From CAVWDU01 sp963840725 (GTDB lineage Bacteria; Pseudomonadota; Gammaproteobacteria; Pseudomonadales; Halieaceae), in contig CAWIZY010000028.1 of assembly GCA_963840725.1 (NCBI GenBank), forward strand, positions 62,001 to 126,000: DNA of 64,000 nucleotides, written 5' to 3'. How positions within the stretch are numbered: position 1 is the first letter of the stretch; each line of letters starts with the position of its first letter. The notes beneath the pieces are model-generated. The model did not search any database, had not been told where the DNA came from, and was given only the letters and a program-made list of their open reading frames with translations. This document shows positions 44,633 through 54,209 of the stretch, piece by piece. Both the position numbers and the translations under genes were made by a program.

Positions 44633-46141
44633 TCAGCCATGGGTATCACGAAGAGCGTTCTTCTGGACCTTGCCCATCGCATTGCGTGGCAGACTGGCGC
44701 AGAAGAACACCTGTTTGGGCACCTTGAAGTTGGCCGCCTGTGATTTGACGTGATCGATAATCTCCGCCCCGGTCAGGTCGGCACCAGGTTCCAGGACCAC
44801 CACAGCGGCAACCGCCTCACCAAAGTCCGCATGTGGCAGCCCGATTACCGCCGACTCCTGCACACCAGGCAGGGTGTCGATCAGCAACTCTATCTCTTTG
44901 GGGTACACATTGAGACCGCCACTGATCACCATATCCTTGGCGCGTCCCACAATGGACACATAACCATCAGCGTCTATCAGGCCTTGGTCACCGGTAACAA
45001 AGAAACCATCTGCCGTAAAATCTTCAGCGGTTTTTTCGGGCATGTTCCAGTAACCCGGAAACACGTTTGGTCCTTTGACCTGCAGGTCCCCCACTACACC
45101 CGTTTTCACTTCGTCGCCATCGGGGCCTACGACCCGCATGGAGACACCGGGCAACGGAAACCCAACCGTTCCCGGACGACGCTCACCCCGCAGGGGGTTA
45201 GAGCTGTTCATGCCGGTTTCAGTCATGCCATAGCGCTCCAGAATCCTGTGGCCTGAGCGCGCCTCAAAGGCGTTGAAGGTCTCAGACAACAGAGGCGCCG
45301 AGCCAGAAATGAACAGGCGCGTCCGCTCGCAACAGCTGGTATCAAAGGCTGATTCGGCCAATAAGCGTGTGTAATAGGTTGGCACGCCCATCATCACCGT
45401 ACAGCCCGGCAGTTCCTTCAGGACCACGTTGGACTCAAAGCGCGGTAACCACCGCATCCTGGCGCCACTCATCAGGACACAGCCGATAGCCACAAACAAC
45501 CCATGCACATGAAATATAGGCAATACATGAAGCAGGCAGTCATCGGCTGTGAAGCCCCAGTAATCCACCAGTACCCGTGCATTGGCTATCAAGTTGGCAT
45601 GGGTCAGCATAATGCCCTTGGGCTTGCCAGTGGTCCCGGAGGAATAGAGCAGTGCCGCCATAGAATCACCGGTGGTATCGGCAGTGGTGAATACCTCACT
45701 GCAGCCAGCAATGGCGCTGGATAAAGTGCCACTGCCATCGGCGTTAAGGGTCAATAGTTGCCGCTGATCTCCGCACAGGGCGGCAAAATCCGACTCCCGG
45801 GCACTATCACAAACCACCATTGCAGGCGCAGCATCGGCCAGAAAATAGGCCAGCTCATCATTCGTGTAGGCCGTATTGAGTGGGTGAAACACCAGACCCG
45901 CGCGGACCACCCCCAGGTAGAGCCACAGCATCTCCGGCGACTTCTCAACCTGCACGGTTATCCTGTCACCGGAGACCATGCCTGTGGCACGCAGGAAGTT
46001 GGCGACTCTTGCTGACTGTGCCTCTGCATCGGCGTAGCTAAAACTGCGGCCGTCAGCAGTGGTCATCAACGGCGCTGCAAGGTCGGCCGGAAACCGCTCT
46101 CTAAAAGCGGCGTAAAGGTTATAAGATGGGGCGTTCACCAT
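44633..46141 (-). CDS. Malonyl-CoA synthetase (AMP-binding family, MatB/ACSF3 type)
   Basis: A 502-residue adenylate-forming ligase. It has the P-loop SSGTTGKPKGIM, the ERYGMTETGMNSSNPL adenine/substrate block with the GERRPGTVGFPLPGV continuation that is typical of malonyl-CoA synthetases, and the C-terminal catalytic Lys in PRNAMGKVQKNAL. It makes malonyl-CoA from malonate, ATP and CoA. The next gene, malonyl-CoA decarboxylase, starts 11 bases later, which supports malonate over other acids. Confidence 0.88.
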   Translation of the reverse strand: MVNAPSYNLYAAFRERFPADLAAPLMTTADGRSFSYADAEAQSARVANFLRATGMVSGDRITVQVEKSPEMLWLYLGVVRAGLVFHPLNTAYTNDELAYFLADAAPAMVVCDSARESDFAALCGDQRQLLTLNADGSGTLSSAIAGCSEVFTTADTTGDSMAALLYSSGTTGKPKGIMLTHANLIANARVLVDYWGFTADDCLLHVLPIFHVHGLFVAIGCVLMSGARMRWLPRFESNVVLKELPGCTVMMGVPTYYTRLLAESAFDTSCCERTRLFISGSAPLLSETFNAFEARSGHRILERYGMTETGMNSSNPLRGERRPGTVGFPLPGVSMRVVGPDGDEVKTGVVGDLQVKGPNVFPGYWNMPEKTAEDFTADGFFVTGDQGLIDADGYVSIVGRAKDMVISGGLNVYPKEIELLIDTLPGVQESAVIGLPHADFGEAVAAVVVLEPGADLTGAEIIDHVKSQAANFKVPKQVFFCASLPRNAMGKVQKNALRDTHG

Positions 46142-46236
46142 GGCAAGGTCACCTCACAGGCTCAGGATGCACCCCACTATACCGGCTAGCGCGGAGTCGG
46201 GGCGGACAAAAACGGCCAATGCCTGGGCATTTCCGG

Positions 46237-47703
46237 TCAGTGACCAGCCTCAGCGGGGTTCCAGTCCGGGGCGGTAAGCCGACGTTTACCATCACGACTC
46301 AAGCTAACACCGGGCGCGTCCCGCTCCACGCGGTCCCACAAATTGCAGGTCACCTGCTTGTGCTTCTGGTCCAGCCCCTCGCAGTAATTGGTGTACTCAC
46401 AAAGACGAACCTGCTCCCCATAACCGGTTCGAACTTTTTCAAACCAGTCTGGATCAGCCAGTGCCTGCCGGGCGAAACCCACAATATCGGCCTTGTCGTC
46501 AGCCAACAGGGCCTCCGCCTGGGTGAATGTGTGGATTCCCCCGGCGACGACTACCGGGATATCAGAACCCGCCTCTCTCACGGCACGACGCACCGCCGCC
46601 GTGGGTTCGATATTGCGGCCAAAGGGACCAAACTCGTCCGACAGATAACCCGGCATGCACTCATAGCCACTGATGCCTGTGTACGGATAGGCGGACTCGC
46701 CGACTTTTGGTTGTTTGGCATCATCAAATTTGCCACCCCGGGAAAGGCTCAGAAAATCCATTCCCGCCTGGGCCAGGGCTCGGCCGATCTGCACACTGTC
46801 GGTCAGCGCATTGCCACCGGGAATGCACTCTTCGGCGAGAAAACGGCAGCCGACGGCAAAGTCGCTGCCAACCCGCGCTCTGACCTGTTGATAAACTTCC
46901 AGCGGCAGCCGCAAGCGGTTTTCCAGTGTGCCACCGTAGCCATCCTCCCGTGTATTGGTCGCAGACAAAAAAGAAGCCATGGTATATGCGTGGGCGTAAT
47001 GCAGCTCCACCCCGTCGAAGCCGGCCTGCTGCGCACGACCGGCCGCGTCGGCGAACAACCCGGGCAGCACCTGGGGTAACTCGGCGATATGCGCAAGCTC
47101 CGTATCGGTTACCCGCTCCCGGTAACCGACGCTCAGGGATGCCCAGTCGCGTTCGCTGAGCACGGCCTGCAGTTCCTCGTCGTTCATCGCCTGCAGGCGC
47201 ACCCTTACCTGCTCATCGGACAGGGTGTCATCACCCAGGTGCTTGCGATGGCTGTCGGTCACCCGCAAAAAACGCTGCAGGAATTTTTCCCGCGGCGGCC
47301 GTCTGCGAATACCCAGAAAGTCGATAATCTGAATCAACAAACGCGTGTGACCGTCGCTTTCCCGGGCCACTCGCTGCACCAGTTCCTGCAAGCCGGGGAG
47401 AAAACGCTCATGGCCAATCCGCAGCAAGGGGCCGCTGGGCACGTCGCGGATGCCGGTCGCCTCTACGACTAGGGCGCCCGGGCGACCCCGGGCGAAACGG
47501 CCGTACCAGTCGAGCACCTCCGGCGTCACAAAGCCGTCCTCACTGGCCCGCCAGGGCACCATGGCGGGGACCCAGGTGCGTTGTTCCAGTGCCAAAGACC
47601 CAACCGTAACCGGCGTAAACAAGCGCGCCTCACTGGCGGCGTCTGCCGAGGGCCAGGGCTGGTCCAGTGGTTGGTACTTGATACGTTGTGGAGGCTTCCA
47701 CAT
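46237..47703 (-). CDS. Old Yellow Enzyme-family NADH:flavin oxidoreductase
   Basis: A 488-residue FMN-dependent ene-reductase-family barrel. It shows TPVTVGSLALEQRTWVPAM at the start, the conserved HYAHAYTMASFLS substrate-binding block, DGYGGTLENRLRLP, and VVVAGGIHTFTQ for FMN phosphate. It is longer than usual because of an insertion of about 60 residues around 140-200. A late Cys-rich stretch (CEYTNYCEG) resembles the cluster-binding end of 2,4-dienoyl-CoA reductase relatives, but the four-Cys set is not complete. ATG follows AGGTCAAGCTT. The substrate is unknown. Confidence 0.85.
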   Translation of the reverse strand: MWKPPQRIKYQPLDQPWPSADAASEARLFTPVTVGSLALEQRTWVPAMVPWRASEDGFVTPEVLDWYGRFARGRPGALVVEATGIRDVPSGPLLRIGHERFLPGLQELVQRVARESDGHTRLLIQIIDFLGIRRRPPREKFLQRFLRVTDSHRKHLGDDTLSDEQVRVRLQAMNDEELQAVLSERDWASLSVGYRERVTDTELAHIAELPQVLPGLFADAAGRAQQAGFDGVELHYAHAYTMASFLSATNTREDGYGGTLENRLRLPLEVYQQVRARVGSDFAVGCRFLAEECIPGGNALTDSVQIGRALAQAGMDFLSLSRGGKFDDAKQPKVGESAYPYTGISGYECMPGYLSDEFGPFGRNIEPTAAVRRAVREAGSDIPVVVAGGIHTFTQAEALLADDKADIVGFARQALADPDWFEKVRTGYGEQVRLCEYTNYCEGLDQKHKQVTCNLWDRVERDAPGVSLSRDGKRRLTAPDWNPAEAGH

Positions 47704-47732
47704 AAGCTTGACCTGCTTGCCAGCGAAGTCTT

Positions 47733-47750
47733 TATTTTAAACTTAAAATA
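47733..47750. promoter_or_regulatory. Perfect 18-bp palindrome upstream of the OYE gene
   Basis: TATTTTAA-AC-TTAAAATA at 47733-47750, a perfect inverted repeat of 8-base arms, lies 30 bases upstream of the oxidoreductase start in an otherwise GC-rich area. It could be a repressor operator (TetR, MarR or GntR layout) or contain the AT-rich promoter elements. Confidence 0.4.
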
Positions 47751-47947
47751 GTTACTTGAAAAGCCCGGGGTTTTTTGTTCCCGCCAGGCAGTCGCAGGCT
47801 GGCGACCCTATCCCGGCTTCTATCAACGGGCCCCATTGATCGGCGGCCAGCGCCAGACCCGAAGGGCCGCCGGTGAGGCTGAGTGATTCAGGGGGAAGTG
47901 GCGAGCAACACACCGCAGGTGAATGGGTGAGCGGAAGACCGTATCAC

Positions 47948-49786
47948 TCATTGGCCCCTGCTGTAGACCTGTCCGCCCTCGAACCAGGTCTGCAAGACCT
48001 GTGTATCACTGACCTCATCGATCGGAATATCAAAAATATTGCGGTCCAGCACAATAAAATCAGCCGATTTCCCCGCGACCAGCGAGCCCGTCACGCCCTC
48101 CAGCCGCATTGCGCGCGCGCCGCCCAGAGTGGCGATAGTGACCGCCTGTTGCAGACTCACTGCTTGCTCCGGCCACAAGGTCGCGTCATTCGACCCAAAC
48201 GGATTACGGCGAGTCACCAGTGCCTCTATGGCATGCCAGGGACTCAGATTCCTGGCCGCCGATGGCCAATCGGAGCCCATCAGGACGTTGGCGCCGGAAT
48301 CCAGCAGGTCTGTGACCGGGAAGTAATGCGCACCGCGCTTACCGATTGCGCCCATTACCGAATCAATAATCGGTGAGGGAAACCAGATATAGGGCGACAG
48401 GTCGGCAGTGACGTTCAGCGCGGCAAACCGCGGCAGATCTTCAGGGGCGATGTAACCCGCATGAGCCAGTTCATGACGCAGTCCGCTACTACCGTTTGTT
48501 CTGCGCACCTCGGTGATGGCGTCCAGCGCCACCCGCACCGAACCGTCCCCGGCGGTGTGTATTTTCACTGTAAAACCCGCCGCGTCCAAAGCGACCAGAT
48601 CACGCGTCAGCACAGCTGGATCGACCATCAGTTCACCTCGGGTGGGTTTCGGGTGATCTGCGTCGGTCTGGTAATCGGCCAACATCAGCGCCGTGCGCGA
48701 CGCGGTAGGTACCCCATCCAGAAAAATTTTCACAAACCCCGCCTGCAGCCGGCCCCCATCGAAGCGCTCTCTGGTCGCTATGTAATCGCTGATGACCAGC
48801 GGATAATCGCGATACCCCCGGGGAGTCTGCTGGTTCGCGACCACCCGTAATGGCAGGCCTTTTGCCGCATCCAGGCGCCGATACGCCTGGTATACCGATG
48901 CCGCCGCTCGCGCCTCGTTCACTCCCGTCAGGCCAAAGCTACTGGCACGGCTCAAAGCCTCGCTGATGGCGGCTTCATATTCGGCCACGGTATAGTCCGG
49001 ACGGGCAGCAAAAACTGCAGCTCGGCCCGACTCATAAAGGAGTCCGGTGGGCTCGCCCGTGGCATCACGCACAATGGTGCCGCCGCGAGGGTTTGGCGTT
49101 TCACGACCGATGCCGCCGGCAGAGAGCGCGCGGCTATTGACCCAGGCGTTGTGGCCGGAATCATCACTTAGTACGATGGCGTGATCGGTAGAGATCGCGT
49201 CCAAAAACTCTCGCGGTGAGGGGATGCTGTGGTTACGGAAGAAATCACTGGTCCACTGCCCGCCTATAATCCACTCGCTGCCCGGGTTGCGGGCAATACA
49301 AGCGCGCAGCGCCTCGGCTATATCATCCGGGCCAGCGGTGAACGGGAAGTCGCATTGGTATAATAGTTTCACGCCTCCCTGGGCGGGGTGGGAATGAGCA
49401 TCGTTGATGCCCGGCATAACCAGCTTGCCGTCCAGATCAACGATGCGGGTTTGCGGTCCGGCAAATTCTCTGGCACCTTTGTGCTCGCCAACATAGACGA
49501 GCCGGCCATCGCGTAGCGCCATGGCTTGTGCCCAGGGCTGCTGCGGGTCGCCCGTATAGATTCGACCGTTGTCGAGCAGCGTATCGGCAACTCTCGGTAA
49601 GGTTTCCTTAGCAGTGGCTTGTTCCCCTGACGCTGGCGACTGCGCCGCGACCGGGACGGTAAGAAGTGCGACCGCGATCAGCAGCGCCGCACCAGAATCG
49701 CGAAACCGGCGCGCAGCTCCAAGCGGTTGCGCGGCTTCCGACGCCTTGTAGACCCTCGATGGTCCCAGGCACAATTCTGTAGTCAC
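47948..49786 (-). CDS. Exported YtcJ-like amidohydrolase (Amidohydro_3)
   Basis: A 612-residue amidohydrolase-superfamily enzyme. The start is GTG at 49786 with GGAGG just upstream, followed by a signal-like hydrophobic segment (ALLIAVALLTVPVAA). Metal ligands: DAHSHPAQGG, the KIHTAGDGSV histidine, and the late GSDWPSAA aspartate; WIIGGQW is a YtcJ hallmark. YtcJ relatives hydrolyse amide, imide or carbamate bonds. Position next to a TonB receptor and amidase suggests nitrogen-compound use, which is inference. Confidence 0.87.
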   Translation of the reverse strand: MTTELCLGPSRVYKASEAAQPLGAARRFRDSGAALLIAVALLTVPVAAQSPASGEQATAKETLPRVADTLLDNGRIYTGDPQQPWAQAMALRDGRLVYVGEHKGAREFAGPQTRIVDLDGKLVMPGINDAHSHPAQGGVKLLYQCDFPFTAGPDDIAEALRACIARNPGSEWIIGGQWTSDFFRNHSIPSPREFLDAISTDHAIVLSDDSGHNAWVNSRALSAGGIGRETPNPRGGTIVRDATGEPTGLLYESGRAAVFAARPDYTVAEYEAAISEALSRASSFGLTGVNEARAAASVYQAYRRLDAAKGLPLRVVANQQTPRGYRDYPLVISDYIATRERFDGGRLQAGFVKIFLDGVPTASRTALMLADYQTDADHPKPTRGELMVDPAVLTRDLVALDAAGFTVKIHTAGDGSVRVALDAITEVRRTNGSSGLRHELAHAGYIAPEDLPRFAALNVTADLSPYIWFPSPIIDSVMGAIGKRGAHYFPVTDLLDSGANVLMGSDWPSAARNLSPWHAIEALVTRRNPFGSNDATLWPEQAVSLQQAVTIATLGGARAMRLEGVTGSLVAGKSADFIVLDRNIFDIPIDEVSDTQVLQTWFEGGQVYSRGQ

Positions 49787-49890
49787 AAACCCTCCAGCGA
49801 AAAACGTCTCAAAACGAAAAAACACCTGACAGCAACACACGGAACCCCAATCACCCAGCGCAGCACCGAGTCAGCGGCCATACTACCGGC

Positions 49891-49915
49891 AAAAAAAACC
49901 CGGCAAAACCGGGCT
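49891..49915 (-). terminator. Intrinsic terminator after the second TonB receptor
   Basis: On the minus strand, AGCCCGG-TTTTG-CCGGGTT is followed by eight T: a five-pair GC stem and a U-run, 28 bases past the receptor stop. It is the clearest rho-independent terminator in the window. Confidence 0.8.
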
Positions 49916-49942
49916 AAAGTTGTGAAGCGAAGAGCGGCCGCT

Positions 49943-52396
49943 TCACTGCCCAATGTAGTAGCTGAGCGTGACTCCGTAAGTGCGCGGCATACCCTGGCTG
50001 CGGACGAAAGGCCCGTTACCACCGGCATAAGCAGACGGGTAATAGTCTTCATCGGTCAGGTTTCGCGCCCAGAGCATGGCCCGCCAGTTGCCGGTGGCAG
50101 AGCCGAGGCTGAGGCGCGCATTAAACAGGGTGTAGTCTTCCGTGGCGTCCTCAATCCGCACGCCACCGGTGGTATCGTCAGTAAACACCGCATCGCCGGC
50201 GATCTCCATCATTAGACTATCGGTGAGCGACCACTCATAGGCGGCCATCAGCGTGTAGGACCACTCCGGCGCCATCGGCAACTCAGCGCCTGATACGTCG
50301 CGTCTGACGGTGTTAGGCCAGGAGCTGGCATCCGGATCCACTGCATCCCACTTCTTGACCTCCGTGTCCAGCCAGGCGAGGCCAAAATTGAGCCTCAAGC
50401 CGTCCATGGGGAGCCATTGCACATCCAGCTCCGCACCGTAGATTTCCGACTCCGGCACGTTGGTCAGCCCCGAAATATTGCCTACAAAGGTCACTGATGC
50501 GTCCTGCTCCTGTTTGTCTTCGTAGTCGTAGTAGAACGCTGCCGCATTAAACTGCATGCTGCCGTCCAGCAGGGTCGCCTTGGTACCGACTTCGTAGGAG
50601 GTCAGTTTCTCCTCAGTATAGGGTTGCAGTTGCTGGGTGGTATTGGAGTTGGCGCCATTGAAACCGCCCGACTTGAAACCGTGGGAAATCATGCCGTAAA
50701 ACAGCACATCGTCACTCATGGCATAGTCCAGGCCGATCTTGCCCATCCAGCGATCGGTATCGATGGAATCCCGATAGACCGGGAAAGCGTCGTTGATATT
50801 CTCAGTGCCAAGCAGCGAAAAGATATAGGTCGGCGAATTGGGGTCGTCATCGATCGTACCGCAGTCCCCTGGCCCCAGGCTGGCGCCAAACTGGGCATTT
50901 AGGAAGCCAGCGAGACTGCCGTCGTCTGCCACAAAAGTACAGCCTGACCAATCACGCTCTTCTTGGGTATAGCGAGCACCAACGGTAAGGCGCCAGTCGT
51001 CGGTGAACTGCCACTCTACATGCCCGAAGACCGCAGCGGATTCGGTCTCCTGATCATATATGGTATCCAGCTCCCGAATCGGCGTGCCCGAGAACAAACC
51101 TACTCCCCATGGGATGGAGCCTACGCCGAAGACCGAGTCGGACATGAAGTAGTGATAATACTCATCCATTTCGTCCTTGGAGTAATACACACCCACAATC
51201 CAGTCAAAGTCGCCGGTCTGTCCGGACAAACGCAGTTCCTGGGAGAACACGTCCAGATCGGTGGTGTTGATATTACTGGAATCATTGTAGAAGCCACCGT
51301 CCCAGTCATTGGCCTCTGTACGTTCAAAATTGTTGTAGGAAGTAATGGAGGTGAGCGTCATGGTATCGCCCAGCTGCCATTCCAGGCGGGCCGCCAAACC
51401 CATGAGTTCGTTATCGCGCCGGGGGCGCAGGTTGAATACCCGGCCGGTAATGGGGCTCACGTATTGGTTAGTCCAGTCTGCCGCCTCGTTATCATCCACC
51501 GAATACCACGGTGGGGTCTCCCCCAGATTGCTGCCACCGGGTAACCGGTAATCCTCCAAGGGTGTGTAGGGGTTATTGAATTCGTTCTGGCCGATACGGG
51601 TGCCGTCATACGCTGTGTTGGCACGGTTCTCGGATTCGTCCTTTATATAGTGTCCGATCAGTTCCAGTCGCAGTCGATCGGTGAAGTCGAAATTGACAAT
51701 ACCACGCACCGCTGTGGCATCACGCTCACCCAGATCGTCGCTGCGGGTCAAACTTTCCTGCCAGCCTTCACCGGACTGGGTAGTCTTGACCGCCAGTCGA
51801 CCCTGGACGAAGTCTGTACCACCGCTGACATAGGCCTCAACCTCAAACGCTTCGAAATTACCGTAGGAACCGATAACCCCGGCTTCGAAGTCCCGGGTGG
51901 GCTTATTACTGATGAAATTGATCTGGCCAGCAGTGGTGTTACGACCGTAAAGGTCGCCCTGGGGGCCCTTGAGCACCTCTACACGAGCGGTGTCGAATAC
52001 CAGGCCACGGGTCATAACCGTGTAAGGCATCGCCACTTCATCGAAATAAATACCGACGGTCGAGGAGGCGGCGGTAGAGTAATCCTGAAAGCCCACCCCG
52101 CGAATCGTGTAGAGAGGCACGCCCGTGGCTGCGGTTTCATTCACGGTAAGGCCCGGGGTAAATACCGCTATATCCTCGGCAGTCAATACGCCCAGATCCT
52201 TCAACTGATCGCCAGTGAACGCGTTGATCGTGATACCCACATCATTCGCACTTTGCGCCCGCTTTTGCGCAGTCACCACGACTTCTTCCAATTGTTGCTG
52301 GGCATAGCCCGGTGCGACCCACCCGAGACAGGCTGTGAGCACCGCCACAGGGAGCGCGCATCGTTTGAACGGTCGGATCAGTACCGGATTGTGCAT
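49943..52396 (-). CDS. TonB-dependent receptor (second copy)
   Basis: An 817-residue outer-membrane receptor: signal peptide (VAVLTACLGWVAPGYA), TonB box region QLEEVVVTAQKR, plug (TIRGVGFQDYSTAASSTVGI, RVEVLKGPQGDLYGRNTTAG) and a barrel ending in YGVTLSYYIGQ. The FecA/CirA-type plug with VEVLKGPQG and its length differ from the sugar-type receptor at 9-11 kb. The terminal residue is Gln, not the usual aromatic, though a Tyr pair precedes it. It ends in a strong terminator and is divergent from the amidase gene. The substrate is unknown; the neighbours suggest an amide- or amine-bearing compound. Confidence 0.92.
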   Translation of the reverse strand: MHNPVLIRPFKRCALPVAVLTACLGWVAPGYAQQQLEEVVVTAQKRAQSANDVGITINAFTGDQLKDLGVLTAEDIAVFTPGLTVNETAATGVPLYTIRGVGFQDYSTAASSTVGIYFDEVAMPYTVMTRGLVFDTARVEVLKGPQGDLYGRNTTAGQINFISNKPTRDFEAGVIGSYGNFEAFEVEAYVSGGTDFVQGRLAVKTTQSGEGWQESLTRSDDLGERDATAVRGIVNFDFTDRLRLELIGHYIKDESENRANTAYDGTRIGQNEFNNPYTPLEDYRLPGGSNLGETPPWYSVDDNEAADWTNQYVSPITGRVFNLRPRRDNELMGLAARLEWQLGDTMTLTSITSYNNFERTEANDWDGGFYNDSSNINTTDLDVFSQELRLSGQTGDFDWIVGVYYSKDEMDEYYHYFMSDSVFGVGSIPWGVGLFSGTPIRELDTIYDQETESAAVFGHVEWQFTDDWRLTVGARYTQEERDWSGCTFVADDGSLAGFLNAQFGASLGPGDCGTIDDDPNSPTYIFSLLGTENINDAFPVYRDSIDTDRWMGKIGLDYAMSDDVLFYGMISHGFKSGGFNGANSNTTQQLQPYTEEKLTSYEVGTKATLLDGSMQFNAAAFYYDYEDKQEQDASVTFVGNISGLTNVPESEIYGAELDVQWLPMDGLRLNFGLAWLDTEVKKWDAVDPDASSWPNTVRRDVSGAELPMAPEWSYTLMAAYEWSLTDSLMMEIAGDAVFTDDTTGGVRIEDATEDYTLFNARLSLGSATGNWRAMLWARNLTDEDYYPSAYAGGNGPFVRSQGMPRTYGVTLSYYIGQ

Positions 52397-52492
52397 GGTG
52401 TGTTTTCCTCTTCGATTATGAATAGCGCTGTTATATTGCTCGAAACCTACCTCTACGCCGTCCTCATATTAACGTTGCAACAGAAATTGCCG

Positions 52493-52509
52493 TTGACATA
52501 TGTGGTCAA
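52493..52509. promoter_or_regulatory. TTGAC-N7-GTCAA operator candidate between receptor and amidase
   Basis: TTGAC (52493-52497) and GTCAA (52505-52509) form an inverted repeat, and a further TTGAC sits at 52514-52518. The whole 52397-52702 divergent spacer is otherwise featureless to my eye. A LysR- or GntR-type operator controlling one or both divergent genes is plausible. Confidence 0.4.
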
Positions 52510-52702
52510 TCCGTTGACCGAATGAACTAACAGTACCAGGGCCCGCCCACAGTTCATATAGAGTCAATAGAATGACCGCTTATGTCAAACCCGCCTGTAA
52601 GACCTGCATTACGATAGCGACATTGGCGGGAGTTTTTACCCAGCGTTCGTGCGGATGATTCCTTGCCGTCATCTCCTTCACCGGACTTAGCAGGTAGCGC
52701 CC

Positions 52703-54151
52703 ATGACCAATCACGACCAGGAGGCGACCCGGTGTGCGGGTGACGAACTGGTATACCAGCCGGCGAGACAACTGGCTGCTGATATCAGCAGCGGTGAGCG
52801 CTCAGCCAAAGAGGTAATGATCGCTTTTCTCGATCGCATCGAGCGGGTCAACCCAGACATCAACGCCATTTGTACACTGATTCCCCGTGACGCAGCCATC
52901 GCACTGGCCGAAGACGCGGACCATCGTCGCGGCCGGGGTGAGGCTATCGGGCCCATCCACGGCCTGCCGATCGCAGTCAAGGATCTCTCGTCCACACGAG
53001 GCATCCGCACCACGCTGGGTTCGCCCATATTTGCCAACAATATTCCCAGTGAGGACTCCCTGTTGGTACAGCGCCTGAAGGCCGGTGGTGCGCTGGTAAT
53101 CGGTAAAACCAACACACCCGAGTTTGGCACCGGATCACATACCTTCAACCCCGTCTTTGGTGCCACTCGCAATCCCTGGGACCGCCAAAAAACAGCGGGC
53201 GGCAGCAGCGGCGGCGCGGCGGCCGCCCTGGCCGCCGGGATGTTGCCCCTGGCGGACGGCAGCGATATGGGCGGTTCCTTGCGCAATCCGGCCGCGTTCT
53301 GTGGAGTGGTCGGCCTGCGCCCTTCCATGGGGCGAGTCCCTCATTACCCCTGCCCAATGGCCTGGCAATCCCGGCTGGGCGTGGAAGGCCCCATGGCGCG
53401 CGACGTCGAGGACTGTGCCTTGTTGCTTTCTGTGCTGGCGGGACCGGACCGTCGCGACCCCCTGTCGATCGAGGAAGACCCCACACAATTCGCAGAGGAT
53501 CTGCAACACGACTTCGGCCCGGTTAGTATCGGCTGGTCCGCTGATCTGGGATTGCTGCCGATGGAGCCGGAAATACTAGCCACCTGCGAACAGGCCTTAC
53601 CCTACTTGGAATCCTGTGGGTTCACAGTGCGAAGGGAGCACCCTGACCTGAAAGGTGCCATGGAGGCTTTCAAGGTCTTGCGCGCGACATACTACGCGCA
53701 CTTCGGTGCGCCGCTGCTGGACGCTCACCGACATCAGATGAAAGACACAGTGATTGAGAACATCGAGGACGGCTTGCGTCTGTCCGCCCTGGACGTAGCG
53801 CGCGCTGACGCCACCCGCACTCAGTGTTTTCATAGACTGCTGGAGTTCTTTGAGCACCACGAATTTCTTGTACTACCCACAACCCAGGTGCAGCCTTTCG
53901 ACCTCAGTACCGAGTGGGTGCAGTCCATTGAAGGCACCAGTCTTTCCAGTTACCTCGACTGGATGGCAAGCTGCTGCATCATCAGTCTGTTCGGCTTGCC
54001 AGCCGTCTCAGTGCCCTGTGGCTTCAGCGCTGCCGGTCTACCAACCGGCCTGCAAATTGTGGGCAAACCCCGAGCCGACCTGGACGTACTCCGAGTTGCG
54101 TATGCGCTGGAACAGCTGGTCCCCTGGCACCGGCAGCACCCGACACTTTAG
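52703..54151 (+). CDS. Amidase signature-family amidase
   Basis: A 482-residue cytoplasmic amidase. The Ser-cisSer-Lys triad is visible: Lys in LPIAVKDLSST, the cis-Ser in GGSSGGAAAALAAG, and the nucleophile Ser in DGSDMGGSLRNPA. The C-terminal AVSVPCGFSAAGLPTGLQIVG block is typical. No export signal. It hydrolyses a carboxamide to an acid and ammonia or an amine. Divergent from the second TonB receptor, convergent with the AraC regulator, and near the amine dehydrogenase operon, it may release the amine used there. Confidence 0.9.
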   Translation: MTNHDQEATRCAGDELVYQPARQLAADISSGERSAKEVMIAFLDRIERVNPDINAICTLIPRDAAIALAEDADHRRGRGEAIGPIHGLPIAVKDLSSTRGIRTTLGSPIFANNIPSEDSLLVQRLKAGGALVIGKTNTPEFGTGSHTFNPVFGATRNPWDRQKTAGGSSGGAAAALAAGMLPLADGSDMGGSLRNPAAFCGVVGLRPSMGRVPHYPCPMAWQSRLGVEGPMARDVEDCALLLSVLAGPDRRDPLSIEEDPTQFAEDLQHDFGPVSIGWSADLGLLPMEPEILATCEQALPYLESCGFTVRREHPDLKGAMEAFKVLRATYYAHFGAPLLDAHRHQMKDTVIENIEDGLRLSALDVARADATRTQCFHRLLEFFEHHEFLVLPTTQVQPFDLSTEWVQSIEGTSLSSYLDWMASCCIISLFGLPAVSVPCGFSAAGLPTGLQIVGKPRADLDVLRVAYALEQLVPWHRQHPTL

Positions 54152-54209
54152 CGCCAAAGGGGGTCGGACCCGGGACACCGTGACAGCACACTTACGCCGC
54201 TCACACCAC

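Noticed and set aside
49727..50215. 162-codon plus-strand frame across the amidohydrolase-receptor junction
   Set aside because: It is antisense to two well-supported genes and crosses a strong terminator.
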